Positions 33,569-42,876 of a DNA stretch of 64,000 nt are shown here, piece after piece (position 1 is the first letter of the stretch; every line of letters starts with the position of its first letter). The notes under the pieces are model-generated. The model did no database searches. It was not told where the DNA came from and saw only the letters and a program-made list of their open reading frames with translations. This stretch comes from Rossellomorea sp. y25 (GTDB taxonomy: Bacteria > Bacillota > Bacilli > Bacillales > Bacillaceae_B), in the NCBI RefSeq assembly GCF_038049935.1, contig NZ_CP145886.1:620001-684000 (forward strand). Direction: 5' to 3'. The position numbers and the translations under genes were made by a program.

Positions 33569-34330
33569 CTATTTGTAAATGAAAATCATACGCTCTTTCA
33601 TGTCACTCTTCTCATAAGCTTCAGCAACCCCAACCTCTTCAATCAAGCTTTTTACGACTATTTTGTATTGCAGGGATACGTGAAACTCCTTCTCAAAGGG
33701 ATAAGGTTCAAGGGTCACTTCCTTTTCATTCAACCATCGGGCCATGAGCGGCTGATTTTCCGGATGAAACATTTCTGTATTCTGAAATCCATTTTTAAAC
33801 CACGGATGCTCGTCTTCTTTCGCCACACCCGGCTCATTCAAACACAGGTATAAGGACAGGTTATCTGAGAATTGGAGTAAGTGGAAATGCTGCTGCAGTA
33901 ATTCTTCATCGAGGTCAGGGAACGACTCCCTAAGGTTCATTTGTCTTCTGGCTTCGCCCGTCAAAAAGACAAGGCAGTCTTTATTTTGGGATTGTGAAAA
34001 GAAGGAGCAGAAGTGCAGGCTGCATAGGAGACTGGCATAGGTGTTCACTCTCTCAATCTCGTCCACCCCGATTTTATAGAATGCGAGCTTTGGCAGGAGG
34101 GGATAGTCAGAAAAGGTGAAGGGAATACTCTCCCTATCATTCCAGATCGGGGTCTCGTCCAGGCCGATCCAGCTGCGGTCATGCTGATAGGCTGCATATA
34201 AGGCGTCGTCAAAGAATGCATCTGATTTTAGCAGGGAAGGCTTGAAGTGCTTGATGAGTTCGCCTGATAAAAAGGCGTGGTCGTGCTGCCTGATCATGAT
34301 AAATGAATCCTTGATTTCACGAATGATCAT
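33569..34330 (-). CDS. DUF3891 family protein
   Basis: A 253-residue soluble protein. The opening MIIREIKDSFIMIRQHDHAFLSGELIKHF and the following YAAYQHDRSWIGLDETP are conserved features of DUF3891. The family has no assigned reaction; the conserved His/Asp pairs would suit an HD-like helical hydrolase, which is only a guess. GGAG lies upstream of the ATG on the minus strand. Monocistronic. Confidence 0.8.
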   Translation of the reverse strand: MIIREIKDSFIMIRQHDHAFLSGELIKHFKPSLLKSDAFFDDALYAAYQHDRSWIGLDETPIWNDRESIPFTFSDYPLLPKLAFYKIGVDEIERVNTYASLLCSLHFCSFFSQSQNKDCLVFLTGEARRQMNLRESFPDLDEELLQQHFHLLQFSDNLSLYLCLNEPGVAKEDEHPWFKNGFQNTEMFHPENQPLMARWLNEKEVTLEPYPFEKEFHVSLQYKIVVKSLIEEVGVAEAYEKSDMKERMIFIYK

Positions 34331-34445
34331 GATGGGTGGGCTCCTTTCTGTGGGCTTGTCTATGAATCCATTATAGCAAAGGTGTAGTCTATTACAGAAA
34401 AAAATATGGGAGAAGTGATGAGGATGGCAGTCTTTTCTTCAAAAG

Positions 34446-34477
34446 AAAAGACCGGAAGCGAGTGCTTTCGGTCTTTT
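34446..34477 (-). terminator. terminator of the ycnK-PepSY-FixH operon
   Basis: AAAAGACCGGAA / TTTCGGTCTTTT, five bases past the FixH stop on the minus strand. Confidence 0.88.
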
Positions 34478-34481
34478 GTCA

Positions 34482-34946
34482 TCAGTGGTGAGAATCATGA
34501 TTTCCACTATCATCTGGAGTTTGATCATTCAGGGCTTCGACATCAGCCTTGGACAGCTCACCGACAGCGAAGGGCAGGGTCGGCAGGATGGTGGATCCGT
34601 TATTTGCGGCATGGACCTTGATGTAATAGAGTCCATCTTCCGTCAGCTTTTTGTTAAATGTATAATACCCGTCTCCGGCATTATCGGCTTCCTCCATCTG
34701 ATCATGGAAGGAGCCGTCACCTTTCCATATTTCGACATGGACAAAATCGGCATCATCGACGGATTGACCGTTTTGTGTGAGGGCAATCTTGACCGGTTCA
34801 CTTCCGGAAAAGTCTTCAGGCATGGTGATATCCGCCTGAAGCGGAGATTCCTGACGGTAAAGCTCGGCTGCATCCTCTTTAGGGGAACAGGCTCCGAGCA
34901 TCATGCAGATGAGGATGAGACCAATGGTTTTCGTACGATTATTCAT
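34482..34946 (-). CDS. FixH/YtkA-like lipoprotein
   Basis: A 154-residue exported lipoprotein: signal MNNRTKTIGLILICMMLGAC with lipobox Cys at 20. A beta-sandwich domain follows (PVKIALTQNGQSVDDADFVHVEIW, GYYTFNKKLTEDGLYYIKVH), as in FixH and YtkA-like proteins. The tail is His-rich (GNHDSHH) and could bind metal. ATG 34946 has AAGGGCG seven bases upstream and starts 16 bases after the PepSY gene. An earlier ATG would overlap that gene. The operon with a copper-type regulator suggests a role in copper handling. Confidence 0.75.
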   Translation of the reverse strand: MNNRTKTIGLILICMMLGACSPKEDAAELYRQESPLQADITMPEDFSGSEPVKIALTQNGQSVDDADFVHVEIWKGDGSFHDQMEEADNAGDGYYTFNKKLTEDGLYYIKVHAANNGSTILPTLPFAVGELSKADVEALNDQTPDDSGNHDSHH

Positions 34947-34962
34947 GAAGTATCGCCCTTTC

Positions 34963-36306
34963 TTATTCCGCACCGAGGAATTTATTTAAAGCCGGGATCC
35001 GTTTGATAACCAGCCAGTCAAGAAGCAAGATAACGATCAAGGAAACTCCAACCAGAGGGAAGAGGATACCCAAGACAATCATGAGAAGCAGGAAGAGCTT
35101 CATTTTCAAGATGCTTGGCGCTTTCGGTGAGCCCATTTCTCTTTTCGGTTTCCGCTTTAACCATAGATAGAATCCGCTCACCACCACCAGGATAATCCCC
35201 AGGCAAATGAAGAGACTGATCAATTGGTTGATGATACCAAATTGAGTTCCGGTATGGAGGGTAATACCCATGGCGACGATTTTCCCGCCGATACCGTAAT
35301 GGTCGAAGCGATAATCAGCCAGGACAGCTCCAGAATATTGATCAAGGTGCATGGTGACCTCATTCTGAGCTTTTGCTGGAAAGGCAGATAGTGTATAGAC
35401 GCCGTTCTCACCCTCAGGGATGTACACCGTGTAACTCGGGTCGATTCCTTCTCTGTCGGCGATGCTCACGACATCATTGATCGATACGGGAGTGTAGCCT
35501 TCGAGTGCCGATACAGGGACTTCCAGGTTTTCCGCTGCCCATGGGACGTCGGCGATTTCTTTTGTTTTCACAACGGACTGTGGTGCTTCACCTGTCCAAA
35601 TCGATGGAGGGTATCCGGCACCTGCATTCGTCATGAGATTCTGGAAGTTCGTTCCCCAGAAGCCCGACCAAGGCAAGCCTGTCATGATCAGGAACAGCAT
35701 TCCAGCTGTAATCCAGAAAGCGGGTACAGCGTGAAGGTCCCGGCGCAGGATGCTTTTTCCCTTACCGAAACGGGGAAAGAACACTCCCGACAGCTTGTCT
35801 TTCTTACGTGGAAACCATAGGAATAATCCTGTGATAATCAGAACGATGGCCCAGGAGGCGACAAGCTCAACGATACGATCTCCGATGGTTCCCGCCATCA
35901 GTTCCCCATGGAATTCAACTATTTTATCCATGATCCGGTCTTCAGGCTTTAACTCTCCAAGTGATTTTCCGGTGTAGGGATCCAGGAAGACAGTGACTGA
36001 ACCATCATCGGTGCTGATACCGATTTCACTGGAGCGTTCTGGACTTTCTCCCGGACGATACTTGGTGATTTGTGCATCCGGGTGGAGTTTCTTCACTTCC
36101 TCAATTTGTTCAGAAGCAGGAAGTTTCTCCCCTTGTGCTTTCACTTCGTAATACTCTTTGTATAGATTCTGTTCGATCTGGGGCTTGAATAGATAAATGG
36201 ACCCCGTCACAGCCAGGATGAGCAAGAACGGTGAAATGATGATCCCCGCATAGAAATGCCATCTCCAAATCGTTTGATAAGGAGACATGTTCAACTTTTT
36301 ACGCAT
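34963..36306 (-). CDS. PepSY-associated membrane protein (PepSY_TM/PiuB-like)
   Basis: A 447-residue protein with the PepSY_TM architecture: WRWHFYAGIIISPFLLILAVTGSIYLF (about 14-40) and the FHGELMAGTIGDRIVELVASWAIVLIITGLFLWFP segment. RRDLHAVPAFWITAGMLFLIMTGLPWSGFWG and LHTGTQFGIINQLISLFICLGI follow. Conserved histidines at membrane borders suggest heme- or metal-linked electron transfer, as proposed for iron-regulated relatives. It lies 17 bases downstream of ycnK and 16 upstream of the FixH gene. Confidence 0.85.
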   Translation of the reverse strand: MRKKLNMSPYQTIWRWHFYAGIIISPFLLILAVTGSIYLFKPQIEQNLYKEYYEVKAQGEKLPASEQIEEVKKLHPDAQITKYRPGESPERSSEIGISTDDGSVTVFLDPYTGKSLGELKPEDRIMDKIVEFHGELMAGTIGDRIVELVASWAIVLIITGLFLWFPRKKDKLSGVFFPRFGKGKSILRRDLHAVPAFWITAGMLFLIMTGLPWSGFWGTNFQNLMTNAGAGYPPSIWTGEAPQSVVKTKEIADVPWAAENLEVPVSALEGYTPVSINDVVSIADREGIDPSYTVYIPEGENGVYTLSAFPAKAQNEVTMHLDQYSGAVLADYRFDHYGIGGKIVAMGITLHTGTQFGIINQLISLFICLGIILVVVSGFYLWLKRKPKREMGSPKAPSILKMKLFLLLMIVLGILFPLVGVSLIVILLLDWLVIKRIPALNKFLGAE

Positions 36307-36323
36307 AGTAGATTCCTCTTTTC

Positions 36324-36893
36324 TTAGTCATGACAGCAGTCTGAGCCCGACATTTCTTCTGAAATGACGGCGATGGCCTCTTGAAAGCTGTAAAGATGCC
36401 CTCCAAATCCCGTTTGGAATTGACGGGCCTGCTTGTTCGATTCGAATGCCATCACCTGGGGCTGGCAGCAGTTCAGGTTTAAGTCGGCATCGATCAGGAA
36501 AGTGGCGGTCTTCCCACTTATCGTCATATCCGTTAAGAAATCACGACACATGATCTGCACGACCTCTCCCTGGATGTCCCCGTAACGGAGTAATCCACAG
36601 TGAGGGCAGCAGGCCTGCTCGATCGTGTGATCCTTCTTCACCAATTGAACCGATCTTCTGGAAGTGGCCGGCTTCAGGCAATAGATGCAGATATTCGTGG
36701 GAATGCCTTGATCTTTGAGGGTTGAAATGCCATTGGAGGTTTTGTGGACCCTGTTCTCTTCAAGGAGAGGCTTCAAGTCCCGATACACCGTCATTTCCGA
36801 AACCTCAAGGCGGGAGCTGATTTCCGATACACGAAGTGTCCCTTCCTCTTTGAGCCAGGTTAAAATCTGTTGTTGTCTGTCGATGGGCAGCAT
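36324..36893 (-). CDS. ycnK: YcnK-type DeoR/NosL copper-responsive repressor
   Basis: A 189-residue regulator: DeoR-type winged helix (MLPIDRQQQILTWLKEEGTLRVSEISSRLEVSEMTVYRDL) and a C-terminal NosL-like domain. Cysteine pairs are CIYC, CCPHC, NLNCCQPQ and a terminal DCCHD. B. subtilis YcnK (190 aa) has the same plan. It represses ycnJ, a copper importer gene, when copper is present. Here ycnJ and ycnI are absent, and the gene leads into PepSY and FixH-like genes. ATG 36893 suits the AAAGGACG site better than an upstream ATG at 36899. Confidence 0.9.
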   Translation of the reverse strand: MLPIDRQQQILTWLKEEGTLRVSEISSRLEVSEMTVYRDLKPLLEENRVHKTSNGISTLKDQGIPTNICIYCLKPATSRRSVQLVKKDHTIEQACCPHCGLLRYGDIQGEVVQIMCRDFLTDMTISGKTATFLIDADLNLNCCQPQVMAFESNKQARQFQTGFGGHLYSFQEAIAVISEEMSGSDCCHD

Positions 36894-37221
36894 AATCATC
36901 GTCCTTTCGAATGAAATCGCTTTATAGTTAAATAGTATGGAAGGATCATAGGTTATTCAAGAAAATGATTGTTGGTAAATGTGAAAAAATGTTGATTTGT
37001 AACACGATGGACAATTGTACTTCATATTTCTCACACAAATGGGTTTCTCGCTTTTGAATTCTTAATGAAGGGGCACTAAGGATACGCATTTTTAATATGA
37101 TTTGGATTATAGAATTCAGATTTTTTTAAAATATTGGAGAGTCCTGAAGGAAAAAGAAGGGATTTCCCTTCAGAAACAGAATGATTATAGTGAAATGATA
37201 GAATTCAAGGAGGTAAGAACT
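36894..37221. other. 328-bp divergent region between ycnK and the VOC gene
   Basis: No gene is supported. It should contain the ycnK operon promoter and its operator, and the VOC promoter. An A/T-rich stretch (36923-36942, TATAGTTAAATAGTATGG) near the ycnK start is the most promoter-like part. I could not identify a known copper box. Confidence 0.5.
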
Positions 37222-37617
37222 ATGGGGAGATTGGTACATTTCGAAGTACACGTGGATGATATGGAACGTGCAAAGACATTTTATGGCGAAGTATTCGGAT
37301 GGAAGTTCGAAGACTGGAGTGAATTCGCCGGAATGCCTTACTTTGGTGCGGTGACAGGGGATGAAAATGAGATGGGGATCAATGGTGCGCTGATGCAGCG
37401 TCAAAGTCCTCCACCAGAACCGAACCAGCCGATGAATGGGTATTCGTGTACGATGGGTGTGGAAAATTATGACCAAACGGAGAAACTCATTCTTGATCAT
37501 GGCGGCAAGGTAGCGATGCCGAAATATGCCCTTCCTGGAATGGCGTGGCAGGGGTATTACATCGATACAGAAGGCAATGTGTTCGGGATTCATCAGCCGG
37601 ATAAGGATGCGAAGTAG
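37222..37617 (+). CDS. VOC family (glyoxalase/bleomycin-resistance fold) protein
   Basis: A 131-residue protein of two beta-alpha-beta-beta-beta modules: VHFEVHVDDMERAKTFYGEVFGWKFEDW and GYYIDTEGNVFGIHQPD, the usual VOC start and end. A metal-binding His/Glu pair is plausible. The reaction is unknown. AAGGAGG lies eight bases before ATG 37222. Confidence 0.87.
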   Translation: MGRLVHFEVHVDDMERAKTFYGEVFGWKFEDWSEFAGMPYFGAVTGDENEMGINGALMQRQSPPPEPNQPMNGYSCTMGVENYDQTEKLILDHGGKVAMPKYALPGMAWQGYYIDTEGNVFGIHQPDKDAK

Positions 37618-37643
37618 AATTTTTTAGATTGATAGAAGATATG

Positions 37644-37670
37644 TTGCCTGACCTTCTGCGGGTCAGGCAA
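37644..37670 (+). terminator. hairpin between the VOC and hydrolase genes
   Basis: TTGCCTGACC / GGTCAGGCAA with a seven-base loop. No T run follows, so it may stabilise RNA ends rather than terminate. Confidence 0.5.
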
Positions 37671-37706
37671 TATGGATGAATGGATGAGTTCATGGAGGAA
37701 TAGGCA

Positions 37707-38585
37707 TTGATAAATGGAGAGTTATGTATCAAGGTAAATGGTGTGAAACATTGGGTACGGATTGCTGGGGCAGAGCACGATACCACCCCTTTGATTGCGA
37801 TTCATGGCGGGCCTGGAGGGCATCAATGGATCCTGGAGCAAACGGGGGGGAAACTGCTCGAGGAGTTCGCGACGCTTGTGTATTATGATCAGCGGGGCTG
37901 CGGCCGTTCAGACCCACCGGCAGACCCGGGGGAATATTCCATCGACATTCTCCTTGATGATCTGGAGGAAATCAGAAAAGCACTGAATGTGGACAAATTC
38001 ATTCCATTAGGACACTCGTTTGGAGGGGAGTTGGCACTGGAGTATGCGTTGAAATACCCTGGGTGTGTCGAGAAAATCATTCTGGAGGGGCCGGCCATTG
38101 GTGACTGGGACAGGCTAGCGATCAATCAGATCATGAGTTTTATATCGATTACGGACGGAGAGGTTCAGTGGAAGCTAAGGAACCTCCTGCAAGGAGGGGC
38201 TCCCTATACAGGCAGGAATGGAGCGGCTTGGGGATTAGTGGATGAACAGACGACGATGGCATTCTCCTTTTTCAAAAAGGGGTCCTATGAGAAACTAGTC
38301 GAAATCAGCACGGATGACGCCCCAAGGGTTGGGAATGAAGATATGAAAGAGAAGATCCAAGAAGTCCCTTTCTCGAATCTGACCGGGAGAATCAAGGCGA
38401 TTGAATCGCCCGTACTGGTCATGACCGGGCTATATGATGGAAATACAGGAATCGATATGGCGCGGGATGTCTACCGGAATCTGCCTAATGGCGAGATAGA
38501 AATCTTCCTGGAAAGCGGACATTATATCCAGATGGAAGAACCGGAGAAGATGGCAGAGGTTGTGAAAGAATTCATGATTAAGTAA
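37707..38585 (+). CDS. alpha/beta hydrolase, proline iminopeptidase-like
   Basis: A 292-residue cytoplasmic alpha/beta hydrolase: oxyanion HGGPGG (about 33), VYYDQRGCGRSDPP (about 58), nucleophile elbow GHSFGG (Ser about 104), catalytic Asp in MTGLYDGNTG and His in ESGHYIQMEEPE. The layout fits peptidase family S33. It starts at TTG with GGAGGAA upstream. The substrate cannot be told. Confidence 0.87.
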   Translation: MINGELCIKVNGVKHWVRIAGAEHDTTPLIAIHGGPGGHQWILEQTGGKLLEEFATLVYYDQRGCGRSDPPADPGEYSIDILLDDLEEIRKALNVDKFIPLGHSFGGELALEYALKYPGCVEKIILEGPAIGDWDRLAINQIMSFISITDGEVQWKLRNLLQGGAPYTGRNGAAWGLVDEQTTMAFSFFKKGSYEKLVEISTDDAPRVGNEDMKEKIQEVPFSNLTGRIKAIESPVLVMTGLYDGNTGIDMARDVYRNLPNGEIEIFLESGHYIQMEEPEKMAEVVKEFMIK

Positions 38586-38768
38586 GAAAACAGACGTCCT
38601 GAGACAGGGCGTTTTATTTATGGATGAATTCATTTGGTATGGTAAAATAAGGATGAATACTGGGTGTTTAAGCAATTTTATAAAATAATTGGGGATTATG
38701 CGTTGAAATGGATGCATCTTATTTATCTCGAAGACATTGTATATATAAGAGGAAAAGAGGGATCAACC

Positions 38769-39014
38769 GTGCTGAAAAAATTAAGAAAAACGATAAGTAT
38801 CATCGTTCTGGCACTATCACTCTATGGATTGGCTTCAAATCATAACGATTTGCTTCCATATACCATGGCAGGCTTGGCGGTCCTCATGGTGATTATGGGA
38901 GCGGAAGAACACCAGAAGGATCGGAAATCGTATCGAAGCTATCTGTTTTTTGCCGTATCTGCTTTCTTGCTCATGGTTTTCATCCAAGGTTTTATCTACC
39001 AACTTCTCCCGTGA
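38769..39014 (+). CDS. DUF3953 (YczI-like) membrane protein
   Basis: An 81-residue protein with three membrane segments: TISIIVLALSLYGLASNHNDLLPYTMAGLAVLMVIMGAEEHQKDRKSYRSYLFFAVSAFLLMVFIQGF. This is the DUF3953 pattern, including the polar loop GAEEHQKDRK. GTG 38769 is the likely start, after AAGAGGG. Function unknown. Confidence 0.72.
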   Translation: MLKKLRKTISIIVLALSLYGLASNHNDLLPYTMAGLAVLMVIMGAEEHQKDRKSYRSYLFFAVSAFLLMVFIQGFIYQLLP

Positions 39015-39075
39015 AAAGGAGAATCCCCCCTGTTTGTTGAATTGATTCAAATGGAAATCAGGAGGGGGAGCGAAA

Positions 39076-39759
39076 GTGGATTATCTATTAGAACAGGTGA
39101 ATGATCAAATAGATGTGTTAGCGGTTTGGGATGCTGAATGGAATACATATACGAATGCTTACTTTATTCAGGAGGATGCTGGATTGACAGTGGTCGATTC
39201 GTGTAAAGAGGGTCACTTGGAGTTTCTCCGGCATTCCTTAAACAAAATCGGGAAAACGGCTGACGATGTAAAGCTGATGCTCGTCACACATGGTCATGAG
39301 GATCATGTGGGAGGGGCGCCGTTATTTACTAAGGCAAGGAAGGTCATTCATGGTGACGAGACGTTGCCGGCTGAGTCTTTCATTAGCGGGGAGCTCCTTG
39401 ATAGGGGAACGATAGGGGATTACGAATACACGAGAGTCGGCTATCATTCTCCGGGTTCTGTGATTTTCTTTCATCGGCCAACCAGAACGCTCTTTACGGG
39501 GGATTTCCTCTGTTTCTTTGGGGATCCTTTGTCGGATGGAGGGCTTGTTTCAAAAGGGGAAGATCTAAGGCAAGCCTGGATTGAATTTCTTCAGTGTGGT
39601 GGGGTTGCAAAGGTGGACTTACCAGTATTCTTGAATGGACTAAGGATGATGAAGGAATATGATCCGGATGTGATGTGTACGGGACATGGCGGTGTGTTAG
39701 TGGGGGATCTTGACGTGTTCCTTGAAGAGTTGATCACTATTGGAGATGCGGATAAATAA
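39076..39759 (+). CDS. metallo-beta-lactamase fold hydrolase
   Basis: A 227-residue MBL-fold enzyme with metal ligands THGHEDHVGG (about 75-84), HSPGS (about 124), the bridging Asp in LFTGDFL (about 141) and CTGHGG (about 200). It starts at GTG, with AGGAGGGGG seven bases upstream. The layout suits glyoxalase II-like or lactonase activity; the substrate is unknown. Confidence 0.87.
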   Translation: MDYLLEQVNDQIDVLAVWDAEWNTYTNAYFIQEDAGLTVVDSCKEGHLEFLRHSLNKIGKTADDVKLMLVTHGHEDHVGGAPLFTKARKVIHGDETLPAESFISGELLDRGTIGDYEYTRVGYHSPGSVIFFHRPTRTLFTGDFLCFFGDPLSDGGLVSKGEDLRQAWIEFLQCGGVAKVDLPVFLNGLRMMKEYDPDVMCTGHGGVLVGDLDVFLEELITIGDADK

Positions 39760-39857
39760 AGAGTGGAAGGGATGGGTGGAAGTAGATGCCCATCCCTTCT
39801 TTCTGTGCTATTTACTCTGTCCTGACCAAGATGAAATCCTCTAATGATTCAAGTCTA

Positions 39858-40826
39858 TTATCGATGAAAGGCAACAGCCGCCTCTGCCATCTCTAGTATT
39901 TTTTGACGAAGATTCTTCGGTTCAATCACTCTTACCTGATTGGCGAAACCGAGGATGTATCCCTTTGCTTCGTCTTCTGTATCAAAAGAAAGGGTCACCG
40001 GTATCCAGTTCTCTTTGTTTCTATCCCCCATCTCAAGGACACGGGCAAAGCGTCCGGTGAATGTCAGCCTCGATAAAGCAAGTGGAGAGACCTCGACTTT
40101 CACTTCATAAGAGGGCAGCCGTTTAATGAAGGATTGAGTGGAGGATGTCCAATACTGAGCCAGGTCGAATCCCCGGGGTCTTATGAACGTTCCGGCCAAA
40201 GAATCGGCAGAGAGGATACGGGAGGCCCTGTAATTCCGGATGTCTCCGTTTTCCTTGGAAGCCACGAGGTACCAGAGGTCACCTTTTGCCACGAGTCCGA
40301 GTGGTTCCACAATGCGGTCGTCTGTTTTTCCGTCTGCACGCTGGTAGGTGATCCTCAGTTTCTGTTCCTTCCATATGGCCTCTTTAATGACTTCAAAGGA
40401 GGCTGCTTTTTCTTTCTGCTTCCGCCATGAGCTTGTGTCGATGTGGATTCGGTTCCATACGTCTTTAGCGTTTTCACGATAGGTGGATGGAAGGGAGGCG
40501 ATGAGTTTGTTTCTGGCTTCCTCGGACGTACGGGTCAAGCCGAGATCGTCGAGGAGGTGGGATGAAGGTGAAACGAACAACGAGCGGATTTCTGATTCTT
40601 TCAGACCGGTCAGATCCGTCTGATAGTCTTCGAGTAAAGACCAGCCGCCGTTTTTTCCGCGCTCTGCCACCACGGGGATCCCTGTTCCGCTCAGGGCGTC
40701 CATGTCCCTGTAAATCGTCCGTTCGGAAACTTCCAATCTCTCTGACAGTTGTTTTGCGGTCATCTGCCCGTGTGATTGTAATAATAAGAGAATGGATACC
40801 AGTCTGTCGCCTCTCATCTGCTTCAC
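39858..40826 (-). CDS. WYL-domain transcriptional regulator (YafY family)
   Basis: A 322-residue regulator: N-terminal HTH_11 (RLVSILLLLQSHGQMTAKQLSERLEVSERTIYRDMDAL), then a WYL domain (LGLVAKGDLWYLVASKENGDIRNYRASRI) and a C-terminal WCX-like extension. WYL domains sense small ligands or nucleic acids. It is transcribed divergently from the SDR gene, which is its most probable target. Confidence 0.9.
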   Translation of the reverse strand: MKQMRGDRLVSILLLLQSHGQMTAKQLSERLEVSERTIYRDMDALSGTGIPVVAERGKNGGWSLLEDYQTDLTGLKESEIRSLFVSPSSHLLDDLGLTRTSEEARNKLIASLPSTYRENAKDVWNRIHIDTSSWRKQKEKAASFEVIKEAIWKEQKLRITYQRADGKTDDRIVEPLGLVAKGDLWYLVASKENGDIRNYRASRILSADSLAGTFIRPRGFDLAQYWTSSTQSFIKRLPSYEVKVEVSPLALSRLTFTGRFARVLEMGDRNKENWIPVTLSFDTEDEAKGYILGFANQVRVIEPKNLRQKILEMAEAAVAFHR

Positions 40827-40928
40827 CTTTTTCTCAATTTGTTAATTTTATTTAATTAAATATGACAGTGGATGTCAAGAATAGGATCGTATAATAAACG
40901 TATCTTGTAGATGAAAGGAATGGGTTGG

Positions 40929-41762
40929 ATGAAATCATTGACTGGAAAAGTTGTACTTGTAACGGGGGGAAGCCGGGGAGCAGGACGCGCAATTGCGATT
41001 GAATTGGGAAAAGCCGGGGCGACAGTGTATGTCACGGGACGAAGCACAAAAGGGAATTCAACGCAAAACTTTCCGGGAACGATTGACGACACGGTTACTC
41101 AAATAGAAGAGGCCGGTGGGAAAGGGATCGCGGTTCGTTGTGATCATACGATTGATTCAGAAACGGAAGCTGTGATCAAGCAAATTCGTGAAGAACAGGG
41201 GAAGCTTGATATTCTGATCAATAACGTGTGGGGAGCGCATGACATCGGGGTGAATCCGGGAGCGTTCTGGGAGCTGCCGCTCGCGAATTGGGATACGATG
41301 TTCACGGCCGGTGTCCGGGCACAGTTGGCGACGAATCATTTTGCCATCCCATTACTTCGTGAAAACAAAGAGGCCCTCATCGTTCACACGACCTTCTGGG
41401 ATGAAGGCAAGTACGGAGGACAGTTCTATTATGATTTGGCGAAGAACGCACTGGTTCGCATGGCGTATGGACTTTCAGAAGAATTAAAAGGGGACAATAT
41501 CGCGGTCCTTGCTGTTTCGCCGGGGTTTATGAGGACAGAGCTTGTACTCGAGCATATGGGAGTGGACGAGGATCACTGGCAGGAATCGGAAGACTTGAAG
41601 AAATCAGAAACGCCTTATTATATTGGACGGGCCATCACGGCGCTGGCGATGGATTCAAAGGTGATGGAAAAGACAGGACAGGTAGTAAGAGCGGGTGATT
41701 TGGCGAAAGAATATGAGTTTACGGACGTAGATGGGCGTTATATTCCGCCGTTTACGATGTAA
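40929..41762 (+). CDS. short-chain dehydrogenase/reductase
   Basis: A 277-residue Rossmann enzyme: cofactor motif VVLVTGGSRGAGRAIA (TGxxxGxG, about 9-24). The NNVWGAHD segment replaces the usual NNAG, and the active-site YYDLAKNALVR gives Tyr and Lys. The Arg-Ser after STRAND 2 (GRSTKGN) favours NADP(H). ATG 40929 has AAAGGAA eight bases upstream. It is divergent from the WYL regulator, 102 bases away. Confidence 0.87.
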   Translation: MKSLTGKVVLVTGGSRGAGRAIAIELGKAGATVYVTGRSTKGNSTQNFPGTIDDTVTQIEEAGGKGIAVRCDHTIDSETEAVIKQIREEQGKLDILINNVWGAHDIGVNPGAFWELPLANWDTMFTAGVRAQLATNHFAIPLLRENKEALIVHTTFWDEGKYGGQFYYDLAKNALVRMAYGLSEELKGDNIAVLAVSPGFMRTELVLEHMGVDEDHWQESEDLKKSETPYYIGRAITALAMDSKVMEKTGQVVRAGDLAKEYEFTDVDGRYIPPFTM

Positions 41763-41888
41763 CCGTTTGTTTTGTTCCCCGGATTAAAGGTCCGGGGGAC
41801 AAATTCAATCGATGAAATCCAGTCTTAACCCGCATCTAAGCCGAATAGACTATTCATGATAACCACTTTCAAAAGGAAGAGGGGTGGC

Positions 41889-42623
41889 ATGATGTTTTCG
41901 GTGACAGAGATGCGTACGTTCGAGTTGTTTTCTGTTCCGCATATTGCTGTGCTTTTGATGTTTGTGGCTTTATCGTTTATCCTTGTTTACTTTAGACGCT
42001 TCCTGAAGAGGTATCAGTCATTCTTGAAGGGGACGTTATTCTGGATGCTGGTCCTGTCAGAGGTATCGTGGCATATCTGGCTCGTCTCAACAGGGACGTG
42101 GGAGGTGGGGGATCTGCCTCTGCAGCTCTGTTCAGTCAGTACCTTTATCGCTATTTATTTATTCCTGAAGCCGAATCAGAAGGCATTCTATCTGCTGTTC
42201 TTTATTGGATTTCTTCCTCCGATCTTAAGCATGGTAACACCTGAAATAGCATATCAATTTCCTCATTTTCGCTTTCTTAAATACTTTCTCCATCATGCAG
42301 CGATTGCATGGTCCGTCCTTTATTTCATCGTGTATGAGGGATACAGGGTGCCACGAAAAGCTGTATGGACCGGCTTCCTGATGGTCAATCTTCTCGCCCT
42401 TCCGATTTTCTTTCTAAACCTTCTTCTAGAAACGAATTTCTTCTACTTAGCCAATCCAACGGAATCTAAAACGATCCTTTCCTTTTTCGGGTCGGGTGTC
42501 ATGTATTATATCAATCTGGAAATCGCGGCACTTGTGGTGTTTTTCGTGACGTATCTTCCGATGGGGATGCTTATGAAGCGGGAGAGGGATAAGGATAAAG
42601 TTCATTCAGATGGATTTGCCTAA
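41889..42623 (+). CDS. TIGR02206 (YwaF-like) integral membrane protein
   Basis: A 244-residue protein with about six membrane segments. The conserved words SEVSWHIWLVSTGTWEVGDLPLQLCSVS and FLKYFLHHAAIAWSVLYFIVYEGYRV mark the YwaF family of unknown function. GAAGAGGGGTGG precedes ATG 41889/41892. Confidence 0.82.
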   Translation: MMFSVTEMRTFELFSVPHIAVLLMFVALSFILVYFRRFLKRYQSFLKGTLFWMLVLSEVSWHIWLVSTGTWEVGDLPLQLCSVSTFIAIYLFLKPNQKAFYLLFFIGFLPPILSMVTPEIAYQFPHFRFLKYFLHHAAIAWSVLYFIVYEGYRVPRKAVWTGFLMVNLLALPIFFLNLLLETNFFYLANPTESKTILSFFGSGVMYYINLEIAALVVFFVTYLPMGMLMKRERDKDKVHSDGFA

Positions 42624-42685
42624 ATCCAGCCTTATGATTCCGCGACTACCAGGGACTTACCCAACTTACAATCTAACTAAAATAC

Positions 42686-42718
42686 AAAAGACCCGTTCTC
42701 TCAAATGACGGGTCTTTT
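42686..42718 (+). terminator. terminator after the YwaF-like gene
   Basis: AAAAGACCCGT / ACGGGTCTTTT. Confidence 0.88.
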
Positions 42719-42876
42719 CAGCTTTCTCATATTTTCCCTGTTCCACCTGCATAATAACCCCATAGACCCATATCGAGTCAATCAGCACGACTTACGAATC
42801 ATTGACGGGTTCTTCGCTTCTGTTATAGTTTAGACTTGCTGAAATTCGGAATGGAGTAAGGAAAGGGGGCGTGTAG

